Shown here one piece after another: positions 14,956-21,133 of a stretch of DNA of 21,133 nt. Position 1 is the stretch's first letter. Each line of letters opens with the position of its first letter. The position numbers were made by a program, and so were the translations under genes. The notes beneath the pieces were generated by a model, which was not told where the DNA came from, ran no database searches, and saw only the letters and a program-made list of their open reading frames with translations. The stretch is from a virus, in IMG/VR virus record IMGVR_UViG_3300043464_001799, positions 1 through 21,133 of that record, one strand, 5' to 3'.

Positions 14956-15355
14956 GGTAATTTCATTCGCAGATGGATTCACATCCTCAAGCGCACCAAC
15001 CATTTCTAGTGGATCAGAAGAATCATTCACATTAAATAACAATCAAGCTGCAACTAATATTGGAATTGACTTAAGTGGATACCGAGCGGCATTTGTAAAC
15101 TATTCTATTAGACGATCTGATACAGTCACAACGGTTGAGCAATCTGGTGATATTGTTTTTCATTATGATGGAGCGGCTTGGAATATCGAGAGAGGTAATT
15201 ATGTTGGGGATTCAGTATTGGCTGATTCAATTGTAAATACATACGATGTTGTTTTATCAATGTCTGGCACTAATGTTAGATATGCTACTGGGAATATGGT
15301 CGGTGGAACTCATACTTGTACGATTAAAATGGAAATAGTGAGGCTTTCAACATGA
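14948..15355 (+). CDS. Small beta-sandwich protein of the fibre region
   Basis: A 135-residue protein with a strong AAGGAAGG site (14935-14942). The pattern GIDLSGYRAAFVNYSIRRSD, QSGDIVFHYDGAAWNIERG, VVLSMSGTNVRYATGNMVGG resembles a small protein found beside phage fibre genes in many genomes, probably a beta sandwich. It overlaps the previous gene by eight bases and the following signal-peptide fibre by four, so it is likely produced with the fibre and may form its base. Function inferred from neighbourhood only. Confidence 0.6.
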   Translation: MPRVISFADGFTSSSAPTISSGSEESFTLNNNQAATNIGIDLSGYRAAFVNYSIRRSDTVTTVEQSGDIVFHYDGAAWNIERGNYVGDSVLADSIVNTYDVVLSMSGTNVRYATGNMVGGTHTCTIKMEIVRLST

Positions 15356-17769
15356 AATTTTTAATAGCTTTTTTTCTAATATTCTTTGCTCTTAACATTA
15401 AGGCTCAACAAACGATTGATAAACTAAATGTTAAAGCCTTAAAACTTCCAAGTGAATCAACTTCACGAGCGGTTTTAATAGACGGAAGTGGGCAAGTTAA
15501 AGCAAGCTCAACAGTATCAGACACCGAGTTAAGTTATCTTGATGGATTATCTGCATCACTTACTTCTTTATTAAGTGGAAAAGAAAACACAATTTCTTTA
15601 ACAGCAAATAGAGCGGTTCAATCAAGTGGCGCTGGTGTTCTAGAAGTTTCTTCGGTTACTTCAACAGAACTTGGTTATGTATCAGGCGTTACTTCAGGAA
15701 TACAATCACAGCTTGGAGCTAAACTTTCAACAACTGGTAACGAATCAGCTTCAGGCACAAAAACATTCACTGGCAAACTAGTAACAAGCACAACTTCAAA
15801 CGGATCAATTCCATGCCCTGTAATGACTCAAGGACAGCGAGATGCAATTGTTTCTCCTGTTGAGGGTGATTGTATTTACAACAGCTCATCGGATAAAACA
15901 AATGTCTACACCGGATCAGCTTGGATTGTTGTTGGCTCTGGGGTTGGTGGGATTAATTACATTACAAATTCAGATATAGAATTAGATACAACTGGTTTTG
16001 CGGTTTATGCGGATGCTGCAGGTGTTGTGCCTGTGGATGGAACTGGTGGTAGCCCAAACGTCACAATCTCAAGATCGACAACAACTCCATTAAGAGATAC
16101 GGCTGATTTTAATTTTGTTAAAGATGCAGCTAATCGACAAGGGCAAGGTTTTAGTTATGACTTTACAATTGCAAGCGCAGATAAAAACCAATTATTAAAA
16201 ATAGAATTTGAATATGAGATTGTTAGTGGAACTTACGCAAGTAATGACATGGGAATTTTCATTTACGATGTGAGTAATGCCGTAATAATTAATCCATTGG
16301 TGAGTGATCTTCCAGGGTTATCAGGAACTCCAGGTAAGTTTATTTCTCAATTCCAAGCTACCTCTTCAACTTCATATCGCTTAATTGCTCATGTAAAAAC
16401 AACTTCCGCAAGTGCTTATACATTAGCGTTTGATACTTTTAAAGTTGGTCTTGAACAATATTTTGTTGGGACAATTATTACTGATCCAGTCTCTTGGACA
16501 CCTACAGGGTCAATGAACACCAACACAACTTATTCCGGTAAGTGGTGGAGAAATGGAAAGTTCATGGAAGGCTACATAAAACTAGACTTCACAGGTGCAC
16601 CAAACTCAACTTCACTAACAGTTAATTTACCTTCTGGTTACTCAATAGACACTTCATCATTATTAACAGCCGGAGCTTCTAACTCATTCACATTAGGGTA
16701 CGGAAATTTTCTTGATACTAGTGCGAACGATTATGCGGCACTATCTCTTGAATATTCTTCAACCACAGCTCTAGCAGTTAAAGTTTTTAGAACTGCTTCA
16801 ATAGCAAACATAGTCGATACAAAACAAGCATTCACCCAAGCTATACCTGTTACCGTTGCTAATACAGACGTAATGAATCTTTACTTTAAAGTACCTATCC
16901 AAGGATGGACATCCGCAAACGCAGCGACTCAAGGATTTGGTGTTGTTCCTTATGGTCACTATGCTGGGAACGCTGGCGAGTCTTTAACTTCATTGGTAAC
17001 AAATATTCCATTTGCCGCAATAGTAAATGATTCAACTGCATCTTTTAGTGGAGCAACTTTAACTATACCAGAAGCAGGGCTATATCTTATTAATGGTTCA
17101 ATAAGGGTAACAGTTGCAACAGCTGGAAGAATTAACTTATATGTTGGAGGAACTTTTCAGGGAGTAAGTAGTGGTGATAGCACATCAGCCACGATTAAAA
17201 GTTTTACTTTTTATTATTATTTCAGAAAAGGAGATGCCGTAACACTTAGATTAGATGATAACAAAACACTAAACAACACATCTGGAGATCATTACATTCA
17301 ATGGTCGAGAATTGATAAAAATATGTTTGGAATGAATCAGCAAGTTTTTGCTTCATACACAACAAATGCAGGACAATCAAATGCAGACGGTGCTTATACA
17401 ATAGTAAACTTTGAAGATAGAACAGACGACACTCATAACTCAGTAACTACGGGTGGATCATGGAAATTCACAGCACCGGTAGATGGTCTTTATACTGTTT
17501 TATCTAGTATTCAATTTGCTTCAGCTTCTTTCGCAGCCGGTGTATCATTACAAACTGGCTTATTTAAAAACAATGTTCAGGTCACACAAAATAGATGGAG
17601 AAAAGATGCCACTCAGTCTTTTGTGACACCTGCACCTACAATGAACCATACTTTAAAATTAAACGCTGGCGATTTTATTGATATAAGAGTTTACCAAGAC
17701 AGTGGTGGATCAAGATCATTATCAACAACTGGGATTGATAATTATATAACAATAATTAAGGAAAACTAA
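15352..17769 (+). CDS. Large fibre with predicted Sec signal peptide and C1q-like ends
   Basis: An 805-residue multi-domain fibre. Start is firm: ATGA overlap and GTGAGG eight bases upstream. Residues 1-18 (MKFLIAFFLIFFALNIKA) look like a signal peptide with cleavage before QQ. Residues 39-77 and 87-124 are two copies of a TELSYLDG / TELGYVSG fibre repeat. Residues 150-197 have two cysteines (156, 174) in the IPCPVMTQGQRDAI ... GDCIYN ... NVYTGSAW pattern. About 201-366 is a carbohydrate-binding-like jelly roll (TADFNFVKDAANRQGQGFSY), 378-525 another beta domain (KWWRNGKFMEGYIKLDF), and 545-655 and 665-805 are two C1q-like domains (TIPEAGLYLINGSI, KFTAPVDGLYTVLSSI). A receptor-binding role is likely. 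An exported form is unusual for a virion fibre. Confidence 0.7.
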   Translation: MKFLIAFFLIFFALNIKAQQTIDKLNVKALKLPSESTSRAVLIDGSGQVKASSTVSDTELSYLDGLSASLTSLLSGKENTISLTANRAVQSSGAGVLEVSSVTSTELGYVSGVTSGIQSQLGAKLSTTGNESASGTKTFTGKLVTSTTSNGSIPCPVMTQGQRDAIVSPVEGDCIYNSSSDKTNVYTGSAWIVVGSGVGGINYITNSDIELDTTGFAVYADAAGVVPVDGTGGSPNVTISRSTTTPLRDTADFNFVKDAANRQGQGFSYDFTIASADKNQLLKIEFEYEIVSGTYASNDMGIFIYDVSNAVIINPLVSDLPGLSGTPGKFISQFQATSSTSYRLIAHVKTTSASAYTLAFDTFKVGLEQYFVGTIITDPVSWTPTGSMNTNTTYSGKWWRNGKFMEGYIKLDFTGAPNSTSLTVNLPSGYSIDTSSLLTAGASNSFTLGYGNFLDTSANDYAALSLEYSSTTALAVKVFRTASIANIVDTKQAFTQAIPVTVANTDVMNLYFKVPIQGWTSANAATQGFGVVPYGHYAGNAGESLTSLVTNIPFAAIVNDSTASFSGATLTIPEAGLYLINGSIRVTVATAGRINLYVGGTFQGVSSGDSTSATIKSFTFYYYFRKGDAVTLRLDDNKTLNNTSGDHYIQWSRIDKNMFGMNQQVFASYTTNAGQSNADGAYTIVNFEDRTDDTHNSVTTGGSWKFTAPVDGLYTVLSSIQFASASFAAGVSLQTGLFKNNVQVTQNRWRKDATQSFVTPAPTMNHTLKLNAGDFIDIRVYQDSGGSRSLSTTGIDNYITIIKEN

Positions 17770-17770
17770 A

Positions 17771-17944
17771 ATGATAAAAGTAGAAATAAAACTTGAAGGA
17801 ATAATAACTAATGAAGGTGAGTTTGAAACTCAAGAGATAGCAGAGTCTTGGGTGAATGAATTATCTCAACCTTGGATGGGATTTAATTCCGAAGGCGATT
17901 ATGTTTTAAAAGAAGGTTATGTTGTGGAGTATATTGAAGAATGA
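17771..17944 (+). CDS. Small 57-residue protein, possible fibre partner
   Basis: Reads MIKVEIKLEGIITNEGEFE, then TQEIAESWVNELSQPWMG, and ends VLKEGYVVEYIEE. AAGGA at 17759-17763 precedes the ATG and its stop overlaps the tail hub start (ATGA). The EFETQEIAESWVNE part resembles small phage proteins that have a beta strand followed by an EEA-x-x-W helix. It is acidic. It follows the signal-peptide fibre directly, like the 54-residue gene after the 715-residue protein, so a fibre chaperone or assembly role is possible. No experimental family is claimed. Confidence 0.7.
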   Translation: MIKVEIKLEGIITNEGEFETQEIAESWVNELSQPWMGFNSEGDYVLKEGYVVEYIEE

Positions 17945-20460
17945 CTTATGCAATAGAAGCATCTAAACCACGCTCTGAAAAAGTAACACTCGCAACAGTC
18001 GAATGCGTTGATCAAGCCAAAGTTTTCACTCTTGATTCTGGTTCTCAATATTATAAAGATGTTAATTATTATGTCGTTGGTGTTAAGCAAGGAACCACTA
18101 CACTTGCGGCTGGCACACTCGCATTGGCTGCAGGTCAATACTATTTTAACCCATTAACTAAACGTCTTTACATTAGAATGACTGATTCATCTAACCCAAA
18201 TACAAAACAAGTATCAATCACGTACAGATTATTTTTTGGGACTGGAGAGTTTAATCTTCCATTTAACTTAGCAAGCGGTGAAGAGGTTCCATTTGATGGA
18301 AGAATTCAATCTATTGGTGGGCTCAAACAATCTCTTGACGATGAACAAGTAGGAACGGTTGTTGAGTCTAGCTCGTCTATTTCACTTATTAATCAGGATG
18401 GGTTTTTTGATGATATATACGACACCCTAATATGGGAAAATCAAGCTATTGAGTTTTACTCTTGGTTCCCCAATATACCAATTGCGCAATCAAGAAAAAT
18501 ATTCTCGGGAGTAATTGAAGAAAAATCATTTACCTCAAGTGTGGTAAACTTTAAATTAAAAGATTTTACTTTTAGACTAAGAGATAAATTAAACCTATCT
18601 TTATTCACAACTTCAGACGGTGATTTATCGGACTCGGATTTAAATACATACAAGACTAGAATTTATGGAAAAGTTAAACACTTAAAGACAATTGGCATTG
18701 ATAAAAATTTAGATAATGTTTCAAGTGCAATAACAGTGACAACTTCAATTGGATCTAACATACTTACTTTCTCTTCTTCGATTCTTGCGACTATATTTCC
18801 AGGGGATGAAATATTTTTTACATTAAATAATACCGAATACAAGTTTGGAGTGGATTTAATTACAAGCTCAACAACTGCCACAACTGCTAGTAATATTGAG
18901 ATTAATTTAACAGCTCAAGCATTTTTTATAAGACCAAAGACACCTTCAAGAAATAAAAATAGGGATTGGCATATTGCAGGTCACAAGCTACGTGCTCCAT
19001 CAACAACAATTACAAATGTATTTTCTGGTAATAGATTTGAAGTTGCATCAACTCTTGATTTATTTGCAGGGGATTTAATTGATGTTAATGGGGACAATGT
19101 TCTAATTAGAAGAATAACTAACAACATTATTACAACTGAAACAAATGTCACTCCAACTCCATCCGTATCAGATACAGTATCAAGAGAAGCCGTCAACGAT
19201 GTTTTCTTTGGAAATAAACGTCTTATAATTGATCGAGATTGGAGTCTAACAAATACCACTGAAGCTATTTTAAATATTGATCCATTGGCAGAATTTAATA
19301 TCACACCAGAGCGCAGTTTAGTCGGCACAAATTTAACGTTCACAAATGGCACTAGAAATATTACTTCATCAAGTGGCACATTAGACCTAAGAACAATATT
19401 AAAACCAAGAGATTGGGTTAGATCGTCTTCAATTACTCATACAACTTGGTATGAAATAAGCCAGGTTAATGAATTCTCAATTGATATTGTAACCACATTT
19501 GGTGGAACTACTGGAGCAACAACAGCTCTTTATAAAAATGTAGAATATATAAATGATGATTCATTAATAACAGTTTCAACTTATGGTATGGAATATTTGG
19601 GGGCATGGATAAAAACCCCTGCACAGTCTGTTAAGCATATGCTTCTTGTCGATTCTGGTTTTACTGCTATTGATACGGCAAGTTTCACAAAAGCTGATGC
19701 TATGTGCGATTACATAGTTTCGATCTCATTTGGCGGTGATCTTCCAGAAATCAGAGAATCAATTAACAAGATTAATAAATCAGTTTTTGGATCACTATAC
19801 ACTAACTCAAACTTTCAATTATCTTATTCAATTCTTAATTCTACCAAACCAGAATCACTTGCAGCTATTAAAGACGACGACATACTAAGTTTTGATGTTA
19901 CTTCAAAGAATAGTATTATTTCAGCGATAAGAGTTAATTACCGTCCATTTATTGACATCAATACGGGTGAAGAGACCTTTGAAGTTTACCAAGAATCAAA
20001 TTCATTTGTTAACCGTCTTATAGGAATAAGCAGAGATAGAGAAGAAACTATATATTTATTCGAAGATGATAAAGCTAAAATCATAGCTCAAAGAATAATG
20101 TTCTTTAATTCTCTAAGTACATCTAGGGTAAGAGTTAAAGCAAAAGCCAATATGTTTTTAACAAACCTAAATGATAAGGTTTATCTAAATTTAGATCGTC
20201 TTTATAAACGATATGGTGGAAGAGATAAGCTTAAAATAGGAATAGTTTCAAGCACCTCCAAAGATGGTTTTAGTTCTGAGATAGAATTTAACGACTTATC
20301 CAACATCTTTAATAGAGTGAATTGTATTGCGCCCAATACGGCTCAAGTTTATGCTTCTGCAACACGAGATGAGATTGCCAAAAACGCTTTTATATTAAAC
20401 AATAATACAGAAACTCCAGATGGAACTAATAATGAATTTGGATGTAATCTAATAGGATAA
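17941..20460 (+). CDS. Tail hub / baseplate-like tip protein
   Basis: An 839-residue protein overlapping the previous gene by ATGA. Residues 145-220 (SISLINQDGFFDDI, FYSWFPNIPIAQSRKIFSG, VNFKLKDFTFRLRDKL) match the N-terminal pattern of phage tail hub proteins, with FSGVI then a D-F-x-x-x-L-R-D strand. Residues 235-255 read YKTRIYGKVKHLKTIGID, the usual continuation. The middle is Ser/Thr-rich with beta repeats (DLIDVNGDNVLIRR). The C-terminal part (YGMEYLGAWIKTPAQSVKHM, SAIRVNYRPFIDINTGEETF, RVRVKAKANMFLTNLNDKVY) is a hub-like beta and helix region. Position after distal tail and fibre genes fits. It probably forms the trimer closing the tube. Confidence 0.7.
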   Translation: MTYAIEASKPRSEKVTLATVECVDQAKVFTLDSGSQYYKDVNYYVVGVKQGTTTLAAGTLALAAGQYYFNPLTKRLYIRMTDSSNPNTKQVSITYRLFFGTGEFNLPFNLASGEEVPFDGRIQSIGGLKQSLDDEQVGTVVESSSSISLINQDGFFDDIYDTLIWENQAIEFYSWFPNIPIAQSRKIFSGVIEEKSFTSSVVNFKLKDFTFRLRDKLNLSLFTTSDGDLSDSDLNTYKTRIYGKVKHLKTIGIDKNLDNVSSAITVTTSIGSNILTFSSSILATIFPGDEIFFTLNNTEYKFGVDLITSSTTATTASNIEINLTAQAFFIRPKTPSRNKNRDWHIAGHKLRAPSTTITNVFSGNRFEVASTLDLFAGDLIDVNGDNVLIRRITNNIITTETNVTPTPSVSDTVSREAVNDVFFGNKRLIIDRDWSLTNTTEAILNIDPLAEFNITPERSLVGTNLTFTNGTRNITSSSGTLDLRTILKPRDWVRSSSITHTTWYEISQVNEFSIDIVTTFGGTTGATTALYKNVEYINDDSLITVSTYGMEYLGAWIKTPAQSVKHMLLVDSGFTAIDTASFTKADAMCDYIVSISFGGDLPEIRESINKINKSVFGSLYTNSNFQLSYSILNSTKPESLAAIKDDDILSFDVTSKNSIISAIRVNYRPFIDINTGEETFEVYQESNSFVNRLIGISRDREETIYLFEDDKAKIIAQRIMFFNSLSTSRVRVKAKANMFLTNLNDKVYLNLDRLYKRYGGRDKLKIGIVSSTSKDGFSSEIEFNDLSNIFNRVNCIAPNTAQVYASATRDEIAKNAFILNNNTETPDGTNNEFGCNLIG

Positions 20461-20463
20461 TTT

Positions 20464-20988
20464 ATGCCTTTCGTTACCATACCTTCAGGTTCTATTGATA
20501 TTGGGGATCCAATCACCAAAGATTTATGGGACAAAGTTAAAGCAAACGAAGACGATTTAAACACAAGACTGACAGCCGTTGAAGGCTCCGCAGCGAAAAT
20601 AGAAGTTTTTGATGGGAATGTTTACTTAGGAGTATTGGCATCTACTCTTACGGGAATTTTTTATTACGTTGCAAAAGAAAATTTCACACTAACAGCTTGT
20701 CGATTAAGAATTTATGAAAAAGCTCCCATCACAGGTGGAACTTTAGAAATAGACGTAAAGGTTAATGGCACATTTAACGACACTGGTATGGCTTCGGTTT
20801 TTACAACTAGACCAAGTGTTAATTTTGCTACAGCTTCAGACTATGATTTTTCTACTAACCAGGTTTTTGACAATACAAAAATAAACATAACAGCTAACCA
20901 AGTTTTGCGAATTGATATTACATCGCTTCCATCAACGGGTGGATTTCTTGGAAAATTTTATTTACAATTTTACGGTGAGGTCTCTTAA
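20464..20988 (+). CDS. Tail appendage protein
   Basis: A 174-residue protein three bases after the hub stop, with a TAGGA site. The start IPSGSIDIGDPITKDLWDKV followed by KANEDDLNTRL is a familiar N-terminal trimer-forming helix of small tail-tip appendage proteins (the K-x-N-x-x-D-L-x-x-R pattern). The rest is a beta jelly roll (GVLASTLTGIFYYVAKEN, RLRIYEKAPITGGTLEIDVK, GGFLGKFYLQFYGEVS). It probably decorates the tip or binds the receptor. The next gene starts in a TAATG overlap. Confidence 0.6.
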   Translation: MPFVTIPSGSIDIGDPITKDLWDKVKANEDDLNTRLTAVEGSAAKIEVFDGNVYLGVLASTLTGIFYYVAKENFTLTACRLRIYEKAPITGGTLEIDVKVNGTFNDTGMASVFTTRPSVNFATASDYDFSTNQVFDNTKINITANQVLRIDITSLPSTGGFLGKFYLQFYGEVS

Positions 20989-21133
20989 TGCCTGCAATAA
21001 TTACGCTCCCATTTAATTTTATGCCTATAGAAACGTCGGTAAAGACAAGTTCCTATACGATTCCAGCGGGCAAATATGCTAAAGTAACTCCGTTTTTTAA
21101 CTCAGCACCAGACACAACACTAGCATCGGGTGC
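20988..21133 (+). CDS. Tail-region protein, N-terminal part (cut by window end)
   Basis: ATG overlaps the previous stop (TAATG), with GGTGAGG at 20974-20980. About 48 residues are visible (MPAIITLPFNFMPIETSVKT then SSYTIPAGKYAKVTPFFNSA and PDTTLASG). The IPAGKYAKVTP part is the beta strand pattern seen in phage appendage proteins, so it is probably another small tail-tip component. It runs off the window end, so length and family cannot be judged. Confidence 0.65.
   Translation, partial: MPAIITLPFNFMPIETSVKTSSYTIPAGKYAKVTPFFNSAPDTTLASG

Noticed and set aside
1-21133. CRISPR array, tRNA, integrase, attachment site or host defence gene
   Set aside because: None was seen: no regularly spaced direct repeats, no cloverleaf-like sequence noticed, and all frames fit virion structure or assembly.

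Overview
The window is a stretch of the structural gene block of a tailed double-stranded DNA phage or prophage. All genes lie on the + strand and are packed tightly, with many ATGA and TAATG stop/start overlaps. Order and protein types match a long, non-contractile-tailed (siphovirus-like) virus: portal, tail-completion proteins, scaffold, major capsid protein, head-tail connector, tail terminator, major tail protein, frameshifted tail chaperone, tape measure, distal tail protein, fibre and tail hub. No sheath, integrase, lysis, replication or tRNA gene is visible. The DNA is AT-rich (mid-thirties percent GC by eye). The host cannot be named: most genes have strong AGGAG/GGAGG Shine-Dalgarno sites, which argues against Bacteroidota, although the fibre signal peptide ending in KA/QQ resembles theirs. 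A Gram-negative host, possibly of the Bdellovibrionota type, is only a guess.

Region by region. 1-3245 is the head module: a portal cut by the window edge, two tail-completion-like proteins (the first overlapping the portal out of frame by 122 bases), a scaffold and an HK97-fold-type major capsid protein, closed by a clear intrinsic terminator at 3252-3275. 3292-8380 is an unusual block between the capsid and connector genes. It encodes a probable capsid decoration protein, a small Ig-like protein, a collagen-like fibre protein, a 715-residue repetitive beta-rich protein, a 54-residue protein and two small unknown proteins. 8416-11821 returns to the expected connector, tail terminator, major tail protein and G/GT chaperone genes. 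The GT product is made by a dnaX-like -1 frameshift site (A AAA AAG plus stem-loop). 11727-21133 carries the tape measure, distal tail protein, two small beta proteins, an 805-residue fibre with an apparent Sec signal peptide, a 57-residue protein, the tail hub and two tail-tip genes, the last cut by the window end.

Together these genes would build a scaffolded capsid, close it, and join it to a tail about 100 nm long (672-residue tape measure at about 0.15 nm per residue) with an elaborate set of fibres. The observations most worth checking are the signal peptide on the fibre, the fibre/decoration cassette inserted between capsid and connector genes, the complete frameshift cassette, the two overprinted gene ends (portal and GT), and the missing conventional start of the second completion gene. 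No wholly new system with catalytic genes is evident.
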